A stretch of DNA of 55,719 bases from JBLHKS01 sp047620505 (GCA_047620505.1 JBLHKS010000022.1:1-55719), one strand, 5' to 3'; counted from the first letter of the stretch, positions 17,104-26,940 are shown. The notes: generated by a model not told the origin, from the letters alone. Numbers and translations: made by a program.

Positions 17104-17535
17104 ATGAAATTGATTCAAACTATCCTGATCATCGGCCTCTGCGCCGGTGCCGCCCATGCTCAGAATGCGGAAGCTCCGCCCAAAGAAGCGGCTATCGACG
17201 ATGCTGGCCCGAAAAACATCGTCGTCGTAACCACGGAGAATTTTAACGAAATTGTCATCGACGGCAAAACGCCGGTGCTCGTCGATTTCTGGGCAACCTG
17301 GTGCGGGCCGTGCCTCGCGATGGCTCCGACGCTCGAGGAAGTCGCTGCCGATTTCGAAGGCGAGCTGATCATCGCAAAAATCGACGTCGATCAGTCTCCA
17401 GAGCTCGCGAAACACCTTAAAGTCCGAGGTTTACCAACGCTGATGTTGTTTCAAGACGGCGAACCGGTTGACTCAATCGTGGGCGGAGTTTCGAAGAAGG
17501 TTCTCGTCCGGATGATCAAAAAGAACGGCAAGTGA
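17104..17535 (+). CDS. Secreted thioredoxin-domain protein
   Basis: A protein of 143 residues with signal peptide MKLIQTILIIGLCAGAAHA and a classical thioredoxin fold: VDFWATWCGPC (C67, C70), the cis-proline loop VRGLPTLMLF and the glycine-rich end. The WCGPC active site is that of cytoplasmic thioredoxins, here exported, so it probably acts as a periplasmic disulfide reductant. A client could be the exported MsrA encoded 5 kb away, but that is inference. Confidence 0.88.
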   Translation: MKLIQTILIIGLCAGAAHAQNAEAPPKEAAIDDAGPKNIVVVTTENFNEIVIDGKTPVLVDFWATWCGPCLAMAPTLEEVAADFEGELIIAKIDVDQSPELAKHLKVRGLPTLMLFQDGEPVDSIVGGVSKKVLVRMIKKNGK

Positions 17536-17603
17536 TCATCAGCGAACGAAATATTTGAAGGCGGAAACTGGATTGTGCTTGGAATCCTGCCAGGTTTTCC
17601 TCG

Positions 17604-18926
17604 ATGCAATCCCGTCGAAAATTTCTCACAAACGCCTCCGCAGTCAGCGCTGGGTTTCTTGGCCTGAGCCGCCTATGCGCGGCCCCAGCAGCTGCTGTCG
17701 CCGATCCGTTTGGTCCGTTGCTTGAAGATCCGAAAAAGATCCTCAATTTGCCCAAAGGATTCACCTACAAGGTTCTATCAAAGCTCGGTGATCCGATGAC
17801 TGACGGCTATAAAACGCCGGGCAAGCCAGACGGAATGGCCGCTTTCGAAGGTCCAGACGGCGAGGTGATTTTGATCAGAAATCACGAGTTATCTTTGTCG
17901 ATGGCAGACCACGGCCCGTTTGAGGACAACTCTTCTCTCCCTCAAGGTTTCAAGCGGCCGAATTGCTACGATTCCGGCGGGCCAGGCGAGGCTCCGATGG
18001 TCGGCGGGACCACGACAATGGTTTTTGATGAGGAAGCGGGCGAACTTGTTTCTGATTCGATCAGTCTTCTCGGCACCGACCGAAATTGCGCAGGCGGCAT
18101 AACGCCTTGGGGGACCTGGATCACCTGCGAGGAGCCTGAACAGAAGGCAATGACGACGCCACGCGGTCAAAAACATGGCTACTGTTTCGAGGTGACGCCG
18201 AGCACGGAAATTGACTTCCAGCGACCTAAACCGCTAACGGCATTGGGTCGATATCGGCACGAAGCGGTCGCGGTCGATCCAGAGACTTCGATTGTCTACC
18301 TGACTGAGGACCTCGCAGACGGCTTACTTTATCGATTTGTCCCGAGTGAACCCGGCAATCTGGCGGCAGGCAAGTTGCAGGCGCTAGGTATCCGCGATCA
18401 GCCGGAAGCTGTAACGGCGATCGATTTTCCGATCGGAAAGCCTACCGATGTTGACTGGATTGATCTCGAGGACGTCAACTCGCCCAACAACGATCTGCGT
18501 CTGCACGGACGCCTAAAGGGAGCTGCCGTTTTCGCTAGAGCAGAAGGAATGTGGTGGGGACACGACGCGGTCTATTTTGTTTGTACCAGCGGAGGGAAGA
18601 TCGGGAAAGGACAGATTTGGCGCTACCTCCCTAAAACGGATCAAATTGAACTCTACCTTGAACCGAACGACACCGATCTCCTCGAAAATGGCGACAACAT
18701 AACAATCGCGCCATTCGGCGATTTGTTTATCTGTGAGGACGCTAAAAAAGAGGTAAACATGATTCGAGGCGTAACCAAGAAGGGCGAATTCTATACCTTG
18801 GCGGCAAACGCGTTGAATAATTCTGAATTTGCCGGCGCGTGCTTCAGCCCGAGTGGGAAAACGATGTTCGTGAATATTCAGAATCCGGGCCTGACGCTGG
18901 CAATCACGGGCCCTTGGGAGGGATGA
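17604..18926 (+). CDS. PhoX-family phosphatase (DUF839), Tat-exported
   Basis: A protein of 440 residues. It begins with a Tat-type signal (SRRKFLTNASAVSAGFLGL), and the cleavage region CAAPAAAVADP is encoded by an exact iterated palindrome. The body shows PhoX blocks: GGTTTMVFDEEAG, GTDRNCAGGITPWGTWITCE, GYCFEVTP, YRHEAVAVDPETSIVYLTED. PhoX alkaline phosphatases are Ca/Fe propeller enzymes exported folded via Tat. Its stop overlaps the lpxB start (ATGA), giving coupled translation of a phosphatase with lipid A synthesis. Confidence 0.85.
   Translation: MQSRRKFLTNASAVSAGFLGLSRLCAAPAAAVADPFGPLLEDPKKILNLPKGFTYKVLSKLGDPMTDGYKTPGKPDGMAAFEGPDGEVILIRNHELSLSMADHGPFEDNSSLPQGFKRPNCYDSGGPGEAPMVGGTTTMVFDEEAGELVSDSISLLGTDRNCAGGITPWGTWITCEEPEQKAMTTPRGQKHGYCFEVTPSTEIDFQRPKPLTALGRYRHEAVAVDPETSIVYLTEDLADGLLYRFVPSEPGNLAAGKLQALGIRDQPEAVTAIDFPIGKPTDVDWIDLEDVNSPNNDLRLHGRLKGAAVFARAEGMWWGHDAVYFVCTSGGKIGKGQIWRYLPKTDQIELYLEPNDTDLLENGDNITIAPFGDLFICEDAKKEVNMIRGVTKKGEFYTLAANALNNSEFAGACFSPSGKTMFVNIQNPGLTLAITGPWEG
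17686..17697. repeat. Iterated palindrome CAGCAGCTGCTG, copy 7
   Basis: Exact copy in the PhoX Tat signal region; reads PAAAV. Confidence 0.9.
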
Positions 18927-20056
18927 AAACACTCTTCCTGGTTTCTGGCGAAGTAAGCGGAGACACCCACGGAGCCGAGTTGATCGAGAGCCTCCAGCAG
19001 CTGCTGGGCGTCGATACGCGCGTGACCGGTCTTGGTGGCCCCCGAATGAAGGAGGTCGCGCATGAAATCGAAGACTGGCTCGAAGACGCGGCTGTCCTCG
19101 GTTTGACTGAAGTGCTGAAAAAATACGGATACTTCAAAAAGAAGCTCAAAGACACAATCGCCGCCGTACACGCCTTGGATCCGGATGTATTAATCTTGAT
19201 CGACTACCCTGGATTTAATCTAAGGCTGGCAAAAGCGCTTCGCGTTCGAGGATGGAAAGGCAAGATAGCCTACTATATTTCTCCGCAGGTCTGGGCCTGG
19301 AAGCGCGGCCGAATCAAATCGATGGCGAAGATCCTCGACCTCATGATTTGCATCTTTCCGTTTGAGAAAGTGCTTTACGAAAAATCAGGTTTACGAACTG
19401 AGTTTGCCGGACATCCGCTCGTCGACGAGCTTCACGCTAAACGGATCGAAGCGAAGCGCGAGCCGAACTTAATTGGCCTGTTTCCGGGCAGCCGCCGACG
19501 AGAGATTGAAGCACTTTTTCCGACCATGGCCGAAGCCGCCAAACAACTTCGGGAAACCCAGCCCGATCTACGTTTCGTCGCGGTTGCCGCGAATGCTGAA
19601 TTGGCCGAACGACTCCGCGAAATCGCAACCGAGCAAGAAGCGGAAATCGACATCTCAAGTGGCGATATCCACGAATGGATGCAGCGAGTCAGCTGCGCTA
19701 CGATTGCGTCCGGGACTGCAACGCTCGAAGCTGCCTTTTTTAGGCTCCCCTACGTAATCGTCTATAAAGTTGCGAAACTCACTGCATTTATCGCCCGTCG
19801 CGTGATGAAGGTCGACTATCTCGGAATCGTGAACGTGCTCGCAGATCGAGAAGTCGTTAAAGAATTGCTTCAAGAGAATTTCACTGCGGAGAGGCTCGCG
19901 GAAGAGCTAAAGCGATTGATCGACAACGACGAAGGTCGTCAGCAGCTGCTGGACGAGATGAAGACCGTCGTAAATCAGCTCGGTGAAGGCGGCGCGCACG
20001 AAAACGCCGCCAAATTTATTGGGCAACTCGTCGAAACGCCCCTCCCCAGCTCTTGA
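18923..20056 (+). CDS. lpxB: Lipid-A-disaccharide synthase
   Basis: Condenses UDP-2,3-diacylglucosamine with lipid X to the lipid A disaccharide. The start at 18923 gives the family opening MKTLFLVSGEVSGDTHGAEL. Further blocks are TGLGGPRM, DPDVLILIDYPGFNLRLAK, YYISPQVWAWKRGR, GHPLVDEL, LFPGSRRREIEAL, and SGTATLEAAFFRLPYVIVYK. The 377-residue length is normal. Two exact iterated palindromes lie 945 bp apart (LQQLLGV and RQQLLDE). It shows that the organism makes an LPS-type outer membrane. Confidence 0.96.
   Translation: MKTLFLVSGEVSGDTHGAELIESLQQLLGVDTRVTGLGGPRMKEVAHEIEDWLEDAAVLGLTEVLKKYGYFKKKLKDTIAAVHALDPDVLILIDYPGFNLRLAKALRVRGWKGKIAYYISPQVWAWKRGRIKSMAKILDLMICIFPFEKVLYEKSGLRTEFAGHPLVDELHAKRIEAKREPNLIGLFPGSRRREIEALFPTMAEAAKQLRETQPDLRFVAVAANAELAERLREIATEQEAEIDISSGDIHEWMQRVSCATIASGTATLEAAFFRLPYVIVYKVAKLTAFIARRVMKVDYLGIVNVLADREVVKELLQENFTAERLAEELKRLIDNDEGRQQLLDEMKTVVNQLGEGGAHENAAKFIGQLVETPLPSS
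18995..19006. repeat. Iterated palindrome CAGCAGCTGCTG, copy 8
   Basis: Exact copy near the lpxB start; reads QQLL. Confidence 0.9.
19940..19951. repeat. Iterated palindrome CAGCAGCTGCTG, copy 9
   Basis: Exact copy near the lpxB end; reads QQLL. Confidence 0.9.
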
Positions 20057-20131
20057 CCGGGTTTCTTCGCAAAGCCCGCCTCACTGCGGAACGTTGCACC
20101 TTGGGAATATTCGACTAGGCTCACTCTGATC

Positions 20132-21520
20132 ATGAAAGTTCGTGTCTCATTTTCTCCCCTACTCTTCGCTCTCGCTTCGGTTTTTGCGTGCGCGCCGCTT
20201 AGCTCCTGCGACAAAGCGAGAGAACTGAGCAAACAGCTCGAAGCACCGGAAGAAGCCCCTCCCGAATTGAGTGGAGCGCCTGTCGAAATCCCGCAGGGCC
20301 CCGACTACGTGCCGCCTGAACTGGACCCTGCTAACGCCATTCCTACCGAGCCCCCGCCACCAAAGTTCAATGCCGAAGCTCAGGTTTCGATCCTCGGGTA
20401 TCACGATTTCACCGAAACGTCTTCTCCAACAGACATGCGAATTCGAGTCGAAAAGTTTCGACAGCAAATGCAGGCACTTAAAGACAACGAAATTCCGGTA
20501 ATCACCATGCGCGATTATCTGGACTGGAAAAAAGGCGAAAAGATGATTCCAGAAAAATGCGTCGTGATCACTATGGATGACGGATGGGTTGGGGTCTACA
20601 ATCTCGCGTTCCCAGTATTAAAGGAGTTCGGATACCCATTTTCGATCTATTTATATAAAGAATACGTAAATCGCGGCGGACGTTCGATGACGTATGAGCA
20701 AATTCGGGAAATGATGGCAAACGGCTGTGAAGTCGGCAGCCACAGCGTCAGCCACGATTTCATGGCCCGAACCAAAGGACGAAGCGCAGAACAGCATGAA
20801 GCCTGGCTTCGCGAGGAACTGGGTGAGTCGCTGCGATTTCTTCGTGAACATTTCGGCGAAGATGTGTTGCCGGTCTTTGTCTATCCTTACGGAAACTACA
20901 ATGATCAGGTTCTCGAACTGGCCGAAGAATATGGCTATGAACTCGGCCTGACGGTCGCGCCGAAAAAGGCCGACCACACCCTCGATGACCTCAAAGTCGG
21001 CCGTTACATTATTCATGGTGACAACAATATTAATATTACCGTTGCGATGAAATACCGTGGACAGGAATCCCTGAATACGATGCCAGCATCGGTCACCGGG
21101 ACGAGCGGAAGCGGAGAAGAAGGCGAGCCTACTATCCTTCTCAGTCCGAAGTCAGGCGAAGTGATCGCGACCCGGACGCCTAGAATCGAAGCCAATATTT
21201 CTAAGCTGAAGGGAGTTTCCTCCAGCAACATGACGATGCGTGTCAGCGGGCTTGGGCGCGTCCCCTTCGATTACGACTCCGACAGTGGAATCATCAGCTA
21301 TCAGCTACCCGAACGAATTCGCCAACCCGGGTGCTCGGTCTCGATTTACCTGACTCAAAACGGTAAGCAGGAGCAAATTTCCTGGAGCTTCAAAATCAAT
21401 CGCACTGCGCTTTATCTTCCGCAGGAAACTGTAAAGGCCACTCCAATTGCTCCGCCAGCAGCTGCTACGGACGATGCGCCGACTGAGGACCCAGAAAAAT
21501 CCGAAGCTCCTTCCGCTTAA
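20132..21520 (+). CDS. Polysaccharide deacetylase lipoprotein (NodB homology, CE4)
   Basis: A protein of 462 residues. Lipobox LSSC with Cys26. After a proline-rich linker the CE4 domain runs about residues 85-300: motif 1 VVITMDDGW (D149, D150), motif 2 HSVSH (H204, H208), motif 3 FVYPYGNYND. These residues bind the metal and activate water to remove N-acetyl groups from chitin-like, PNAG-like or peptidoglycan glycans. The C-terminal 130 residues look like an Ig/bacterial beta-sandwich (EPTILLSPKSGEVIATRTPR). It is the first gene before the GAF/subtilase pair. Confidence 0.88.
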   Translation: MKVRVSFSPLLFALASVFACAPLSSCDKARELSKQLEAPEEAPPELSGAPVEIPQGPDYVPPELDPANAIPTEPPPPKFNAEAQVSILGYHDFTETSSPTDMRIRVEKFRQQMQALKDNEIPVITMRDYLDWKKGEKMIPEKCVVITMDDGWVGVYNLAFPVLKEFGYPFSIYLYKEYVNRGGRSMTYEQIREMMANGCEVGSHSVSHDFMARTKGRSAEQHEAWLREELGESLRFLREHFGEDVLPVFVYPYGNYNDQVLELAEEYGYELGLTVAPKKADHTLDDLKVGRYIIHGDNNINITVAMKYRGQESLNTMPASVTGTSGSGEEGEPTILLSPKSGEVIATRTPRIEANISKLKGVSSSNMTMRVSGLGRVPFDYDSDSGIISYQLPERIRQPGCSVSIYLTQNGKQEQISWSFKINRTALYLPQETVKATPIAPPAAATDDAPTEDPEKSEAPSA

Positions 21521-22079
21521 TCGGATCACCCGCCGATCTCATTTCGTTCTGAAAACCAATCTCTCAGTTCCCTTCGAGAAGGCAGGAGCCGCTGCGGCCA
21601 AATCGCGGCTCGGCAAGCAACTCGATCCCGTTTGCCGTCGCGAATTGATTGAAGGATTCAACCGCGCGGGTGCCGACGAAGGCACTCTCTGGATCGCTGA
21701 TCTTAATGGCTATCGTCTCATCCCGATTTTCAATAGCGGACCGGAAAGCGCGGAATTTGTCGAAAAATTCCGCCAACCGCTCGACCGCGGAGTCGTCAGC
21801 ATGGTTTTCAATAGTGGTCAGCCGTTCTGCGAGAATGAAGTCTACAAAAGCTCTGGCCACGACGACACAGTTGATAAAGAACTCGGCCAGGTCACAGCCG
21901 CGATGATCGCAACTCCGCTGTTTTTCGCTAACGAACTAAGGGGAGTCGTTTCCTGCGTCAAGCTCGGCAAAGGTGAGTTCGAAGTGGGCGATCTGGATTC
22001 CATGCAGCACACAGTCGTTATCCTCGAGCGTCTTCTCGATTGGGCGTTGCTTCAAACCATCACCGATCTGGCGGACTAA
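21474..22079 (+). CDS. GAF-domain protein
   Basis: The recognisable part, about residues 40-190, has a GAF pattern: GADEGTLWIADLNGYRLIPI, LDRGVVSMVFNSGQPFCENE and QVTAAMIATPLFFANELRGV. GAF domains bind small ligands or dimerise. There is no attached output domain, so the next gene, three bases downstream, is a good candidate for its output. The start is uncertain: ATG 21474 (or 21447) lies inside the deacetylase gene, and no ATG, GTG or TTG occurs in frame in the first 100 bases after its stop, so the overlap or a rare start is real. Confidence 0.7.
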   Translation: MRRLRTQKNPKLLPLNRITRRSHFVLKTNLSVPFEKAGAAAAKSRLGKQLDPVCRRELIEGFNRAGADEGTLWIADLNGYRLIPIFNSGPESAEFVEKFRQPLDRGVVSMVFNSGQPFCENEVYKSSGHDDTVDKELGQVTAAMIATPLFFANELRGVVSCVKLGKGEFEVGDLDSMQHTVVILERLLDWALLQTITDLAD

Positions 22080-22082
22080 CGA

Positions 22083-22886
22083 ATGAGCGCAAGTCGCTGG
22101 ATTACGCCTGCTCAGGCTGCGAAATCTTTGGTAACCGGAGACGGATCCGGGGTTAAAATCGCGATTCTGGATTCGGGAATCGAGGCGTCGCACCCCGCCT
22201 TGAGCGAAGCCAACATCATCGAACAGCTGCTGGTCGAAGACGGCGAAATTGGCCCGGAAGTCGTTCCCGATGAGCAGGGCGATGTTTTCGGTCACGGCAC
22301 CGCGATTGCTCACATCATTCACGAAATCGCACCCGCCGCCCAGATCGGTAGTTTCAAAGTGCTACAGGCGCGAGATGGACAAGTCGCTGGCAAGGCGGCT
22401 CTGCTGGGCGCAGCGGTCGATGCGGCGATCGACAACGGATATCAGATCATCAACTGCAGCTTCGGAACACCGGCGCGCTCCGTGATTTTCAAGTATTTCA
22501 AAAACTGGATCGACGAAGCTTACCTCAATGATGTCCACGTCGTCACCGCCTGCAACAACGCCAACTACGCGCGTCCGGAATGGCCGGCTTACTTTCCAAG
22601 TGTAATCGCAGTCAACATGGGTCGGATCGAAACCGACGACTTCCACTACCGGCCGGGCCGACTTGTTGAATTCTTTGCCCGCGGCGAAAAAGTTTACGTT
22701 CCCTGGCTCGACGGAGGCTGGAAAACCGTGACCGGCAGCAGCTACGCAGCTCCAAGGCTTAGCGGGCTTGTTGCGCGTTTGCTCAGCAAGCATCCGGGTT
22801 TGAGCACGCCTCTGGTGAACGCCGTTCTCCGTGAAATTGCGGAGCCTTGGAATTCAGCAATCGCCGGCGATAACGTCTGGACCTGA
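22083..22886 (+). CDS. Cytoplasmic subtilisin-like serine peptidase (S8)
   Basis: A protein of 267 residues with an intact triad: D30 in VKIAILDSGIEASHP, H71 in VFGHGTAIAHII, S220 in VTGSSYAAPRLSG. The oxyanion Asn is probably in TACNNANYA. There is no signal peptide or propeptide, so unlike most subtilases it should be made active in the cytoplasm. It begins three bases after the GAF gene and is surely translated with it. A compact S8 core next to a ligand-binding GAF protein suggests a controlled intracellular proteolysis module. Confidence 0.88.
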   Translation: MSASRWITPAQAAKSLVTGDGSGVKIAILDSGIEASHPALSEANIIEQLLVEDGEIGPEVVPDEQGDVFGHGTAIAHIIHEIAPAAQIGSFKVLQARDGQVAGKAALLGAAVDAAIDNGYQIINCSFGTPARSVIFKYFKNWIDEAYLNDVHVVTACNNANYARPEWPAYFPSVIAVNMGRIETDDFHYRPGRLVEFFARGEKVYVPWLDGGWKTVTGSSYAAPRLSGLVARLLSKHPGLSTPLVNAVLREIAEPWNSAIAGDNVWT

Positions 22887-22890
22887 GCGC

Positions 22891-25800
22891 CTACGAAGTC
22901 GGTTCCGGATCAGGATCGGGAACCGGTTCGGGCTCTGGAGGAGGTGGAGGGGCCTTAACTCTTAGTATTCCGCGAAATTTGTCCCAAGCCGCCGCGGTCG
23001 TCGACATCATCAAGTAAGCTTCGGGTTTCTCTGGAGCCATAAATCTCAAAATCGTGCTCTCCCCTGCCCCGATCAAAGCGGACGCGAAAAGTACTTTCGC
23101 CGAATCTGGAACGCCGTCTTCGTCTTCAGTTTCCCCGTTTGCGATCGATTTGACTAACGCTCCGATCTCTGCTTCCCCTCCGGGCTCAAGAATCGCAAAA
23201 TTAAGCGGCGTTCCGCTTCCATTCCGAATCGTCAACTCGACTGGCGTCTTCGGATCAATCGAAAACGAGGTCGGCGCGATCGCGAACTGATCTGAAATCT
23301 CAACTTCGAAACTGGAAATCCGCAAATGCTCCGGAGCTGCGTCGAGCCGCAAAAGCGACCGCATCGCGGCGAACCGATCGCCGATCGCGCCAGGTTTCTC
23401 AGCGGTCTCGACCATCGCCTTCTTAAAATCCTCGCCAATCGTCCTCGCTACCTTGACGGCCGCCTTAATTCGCGCATCAGCCAGATCAACCGGCACTCGA
23501 AGCGGCCCCCTGTCGCCGACCGGGCGGGACGAACGCCAAACCAACTGACCTCGCGCATCCCGAAGCTCAAACCGCACCCAATCGGATTGACTGCCGTACG
23601 CAGTCGGATGAAAAACGAGTTCTTTGACTGCCGCGCCTCGACCGCCGAGATCCACTTCCCACCACAAATCCTCGTCAGCAGCTGCTGGACCGCGAACCGC
23701 GACTCCTAGAATCGGCCGCTGCTTGCCTGCTTCGTCTTGAACAGGCGATTCCTTCTCAGTTTGAGTGATCCCGTTAGCGCCCGCGCCGGCATTTCCTGCC
23801 CACCATTCGCTCAGCTGCGGAGCAACGAACTGTTTCGCGGGTCGACCTTTGGCAAGGTTGCCGCCGCTCCCAATAACCTCCAGTTCGGCAAATCTGAATT
23901 CGGAAGCGCGTGGAGAAACGACCCGGACGAACCGCGCCATGAGCGGTGCTGAAGTTTTCGGCTTGCCGAGTTCGTCACGCACGGTTGGCCTCATCCGGGC
24001 GGCAACCGACTCCAAACCAATTACGTGAACTGACGCGGCGAGCATCGTCAGGCTGTGCAGATCTTCTCTTCGACTAACGCTTTCGACCAGCCGGTCGAAA
24101 GTCTGATCCGTCACGGCCGCGATCATCAGCCCGGCGTAGGCACCTTCCCGCGCAAGCTTGCTGGAAGTCGTCTCGCCTAATTCATTCAGCTCGGTCGACG
24201 CAAAATGGAGCTCCCAGCCATCCGCTTTAGGCAAGAGCGCGTTCACATTCCGAAGCCGTGCGTTAGACGAAGCCGTGTCGCTCAGCGTGTCGATCAAAAA
24301 ACGTGTCAGGGTCTGATTTCGATTGCGAGCAGCAATGGTCGCGGCCCGAAAAAGGTGCTCGCCCGAAACCCCGGATCGTTCGAGGAGCACATCGGCGGTG
24401 ATCGGCGTTAACTCTTCTTTTACAAGGTCCTCAGTTGACTTCGCGACGCCAACTGCGCGTTCACTCGACGGCGGCCCGTTGATTTTGCCAAGCTTCTGCG
24501 TAACCAAATCATAGACCGCTTTGAGATCGAGGTCCATCGGGTAGCGCCCGGCTAGCAGGGCCACATCGCCGGCTTCCTTTGATCCTATCCGGAGCGCCGT
24601 CTGCAACGACTCGAGCCGAACTCTCGGATCAGGATCTTCGATCAGTTGCTTGAGCAATTCCAACGGCTCCCCCATCTCTTTTCGCCAAAAACCAAGGGCC
24701 CGAGCAGCTGCAGCCCGGGCTCCCGGCTCAGGAGAGCTGGACAGGCGAGCGAGAAGACTTTCGTCCGCTTGATCAAATGCCTGGTGCAGCCAAACCGCTT
24801 CGGTCAGCAACTGTTGGCGATCCGGATCCTCGGACGCCAGGCGGTCGACGAACGTTTGCAAGGCCGGAATCACGTCCGCCGAACCGCGACTCCAGAGTTC
24901 CTGCCGCGTCTGCTGACGAGTTTCCGCTTCAGGCTCGCGAAGCTGCTCCAGCAGGCTCGAAATCGGCGCTCCGGAAAGATTTTCACGCCAGAGCGGGCTG
25001 CGACCGAATGCCGTGATCCGCCAGATTCGGCCGTCGGAATCGATCGCGTAAAGCGCGCCGTCTGGACCCACAGCGGTGTCGACAGGCCTGAATTCGGTGT
25101 CGCCCGAACTCAGCAGCTGCTCACGGTGACTCGCGAGTCGAATCCCTGCTCCGTGACGCCCGGACCGATACCAGCGTAACCCACGAAACTCGCCTGCCTC
25201 GTGATGGACGTAGGTCCCGCGCAGTCCCGCCGGAAAATGCCGGGTCCCGAGGAATGAGCCTCCCGGATTGCTTCGACCTCTGACGCGAATCATCGATCTG
25301 ATCGCTGAATCCTCGCGTTGCCGACCGGCAACGTGTCCCAGCATGAACGTTTGGCCGCGACCGGGATCGGAAACGTAGCCTCGGCCCCAACCATCGAAAT
25401 TCAGCGCAGGCGCAGCGCCAAAATCGAAATTCGTGATCAGCTCAAGATCGGACCGACGCGGATCAAACCGAAAAATCGCGCCACCTTCGACCTCAAGTGG
25501 ACCAACCGCCGTTTCGATTCGAGAAACCGCGCCGCGCCCCTGCCCAAACCACAATCCACCGCCCGGTGCCCAGACAAGACCGCTGATTCCGGCCGGTCCG
25601 GCTTCAGATCCGAAGCCACCTAAAAGTTCAATCCGAGAATCGGCAATTCCGTCCCCGTCCTCATCTCCGTAACGGACGAGCGCGCGCTGCTCCGTAACGT
25701 AAGCCGATCCATCGAAGAGCGCGAAACTCGAAGGATTGACCAGGCCGCGCGCGAAAAGATGACTGCGATCCGCAAAATGGTCGTTGTCGACGTCCTCGAT

Positions 25801-26892
25801 CACGATGAGATAATCTTCGCCCTCTGGACTCGAGCACAGCACCCAAAGACGGCCGCTACCGTCAAACTCCATCTGCTTAGGATTCATCACCGGTGCCTCC
25901 TCTTCCGACGACCACAGATCGACCGAAACTCCATTGGCATGGAGCAATGCCGCCTTCGCGCTGGCAACACGCGTAAGAGTCGATTCTTGAAAAACGAGCG
26001 GTGCCTTGCTAAGCCGATAGGGCGGATTTTCAGCCGGCGAAGCGGCCCAGACCGAGGTCATGCTCGGCTTGTCGGCCTCCCGAATCGTCAGCTCCGCTTG
26101 AGCCAGATTCTCGTCGTCCTTGCCTCCACTTCGCGCAGCCTGCCAGCGCCTGTTTTTCTCCAGGACGAGCGTCCTGACGAATTCGGCAGCATCCGGCTCA
26201 GACCCCGGAGATTGCACAGTAATTCGTAGCTTGTCCGCCAGAATCTGGCTGAGGTTCCAATGGCCAAAAGCATTGAGGTGAATTCCGTTATCTGAGAAAA
26301 CACGATCCATATTTTCTGCTCTATTTTCGATCGCCGAAAAAACATCGAGGAAAACCGCCTTCTTCTTCCGACAGGCCGTGCGCAACACCTCCGAGTAGCG
26401 CAAAAGTTTTTCGTTAACCAGCTCAGCCTCCGGCAGCCGAGGCGTCACCTGGAAATACGGAATCGGCGTGAGAAAAACGATCTCAACCGCTGAATTTGCC
26501 GCCTTTCGCCGATCGATAAAGCCTTGGATTGCCTGCCCAAACTCCTCAACCTTAGCTTCACCAGCAAACGACTCATTGAAGCCGAAACAGCAGATCAGAA
26601 TCCCCGGTTTGAATTGATCTACCTCCGCTTCAAGCACCTCGACACCGTCAATTGTGAGGCAGGCTTGGCCAAAGTTTCGAATCAGCAGCTGCTGATTGGG
26701 ATGGGCACAATGCAGGGCGGTTTCGAAATAGCCGTGAGCCTGCATCCCCTCGGCAAGCCCGTTGCCGATGATCGCGATTCGTTCGCCGTCGTCAATTTCA
26801 ACTCGAGGCGGACGCGACTGCCCGTACGCGTCCGCCACGATCGTCGCCGCGCAGCAACCGAGGAGAAAGGGTGCGACTCGGCGGAAGCTCAT
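22891..26892 (-). CDS. Giant secreted SGNH + PVC-type propeller/HEAT protein with degenerate cupredoxin end
   Basis: A protein of 1333 residues with signal peptide. Order: an SGNH hydrolase-like domain (IAIIGNGLAEGMQAHGYFE, NGIHLNAFGHWNLS; about 30-230), a PVC-type 'membrane-bound dehydrogenase' beta-propeller (QMEFDGSGRLWVL, SFALFDGSAYVTEQ; about 320-640), HEAT repeats (RAAAARALGFW; 650-900), a discoidin-like part (MARFVRVVSPRASEFRFAEL; about 1000) and a C-terminal azurin-like fold (FSIDPKTPVELTIRNGSG) whose copper ligands are missing. There is no CxxCH haem site. It ends with a Pro/Glu/Asp-rich tail. Five palindrome-like sites fall in this gene. Closest relative is its upstream neighbour. 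Confidence 0.8.
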   Translation of the reverse strand: MSFRRVAPFLLGCCAATIVADAYGQSRPPRVEIDDGERIAIIGNGLAEGMQAHGYFETALHCAHPNQQLLIRNFGQACLTIDGVEVLEAEVDQFKPGILICCFGFNESFAGEAKVEEFGQAIQGFIDRRKAANSAVEIVFLTPIPYFQVTPRLPEAELVNEKLLRYSEVLRTACRKKKAVFLDVFSAIENRAENMDRVFSDNGIHLNAFGHWNLSQILADKLRITVQSPGSEPDAAEFVRTLVLEKNRRWQAARSGGKDDENLAQAELTIREADKPSMTSVWAASPAENPPYRLSKAPLVFQESTLTRVASAKAALLHANGVSVDLWSSEEEAPVMNPKQMEFDGSGRLWVLCSSPEGEDYLIVIEDVDNDHFADRSHLFARGLVNPSSFALFDGSAYVTEQRALVRYGDEDGDGIADSRIELLGGFGSEAGPAGISGLVWAPGGGLWFGQGRGAVSRIETAVGPLEVEGGAIFRFDPRRSDLELITNFDFGAAPALNFDGWGRGYVSDPGRGQTFMLGHVAGRQREDSAIRSMIRVRGRSNPGGSFLGTRHFPAGLRGTYVHHEAGEFRGLRWYRSGRHGAGIRLASHREQLLSSGDTEFRPVDTAVGPDGALYAIDSDGRIWRITAFGRSPLWRENLSGAPISSLLEQLREPEAETRQQTRQELWSRGSADVIPALQTFVDRLASEDPDRQQLLTEAVWLHQAFDQADESLLARLSSSPEPGARAAAARALGFWRKEMGEPLELLKQLIEDPDPRVRLESLQTALRIGSKEAGDVALLAGRYPMDLDLKAVYDLVTQKLGKINGPPSSERAVGVAKSTEDLVKEELTPITADVLLERSGVSGEHLFRAATIAARNRNQTLTRFLIDTLSDTASSNARLRNVNALLPKADGWELHFASTELNELGETTSSKLAREGAYAGLMIAAVTDQTFDRLVESVSRREDLHSLTMLAASVHVIGLESVAARMRPTVRDELGKPKTSAPLMARFVRVVSPRASEFRFAELEVIGSGGNLAKGRPAKQFVAPQLSEWWAGNAGAGANGITQTEKESPVQDEAGKQRPILGVAVRGPAAADEDLWWEVDLGGRGAAVKELVFHPTAYGSQSDWVRFELRDARGQLVWRSSRPVGDRGPLRVPVDLADARIKAAVKVARTIGEDFKKAMVETAEKPGAIGDRFAAMRSLLRLDAAPEHLRISSFEVEISDQFAIAPTSFSIDPKTPVELTIRNGSGTPLNFAILEPGGEAEIGALVKSIANGETEDEDGVPDSAKVLFASALIGAGESTILRFMAPEKPEAYLMMSTTAAAWDKFRGILRVKAPPPPPEPEPVPDPDPEPTS
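23676..23687. repeat. Iterated palindrome CAGCAGCTGCTG, copy 10
   Basis: Exact copy in the 1333-residue SGNH/propeller gene; reads PAAAD. Confidence 0.9.
26683..26694. repeat. Iterated palindrome CAGCAGCTGCTG, copy 11
   Basis: Exact copy near the start of the same SGNH/propeller gene; reads QQLL. Confidence 0.9.
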
Positions 26893-26940
26893 TCTTGTTT
26901 CTGATCCAATCCGCGAAGAATGGCAAGCCGGATCGACCGC

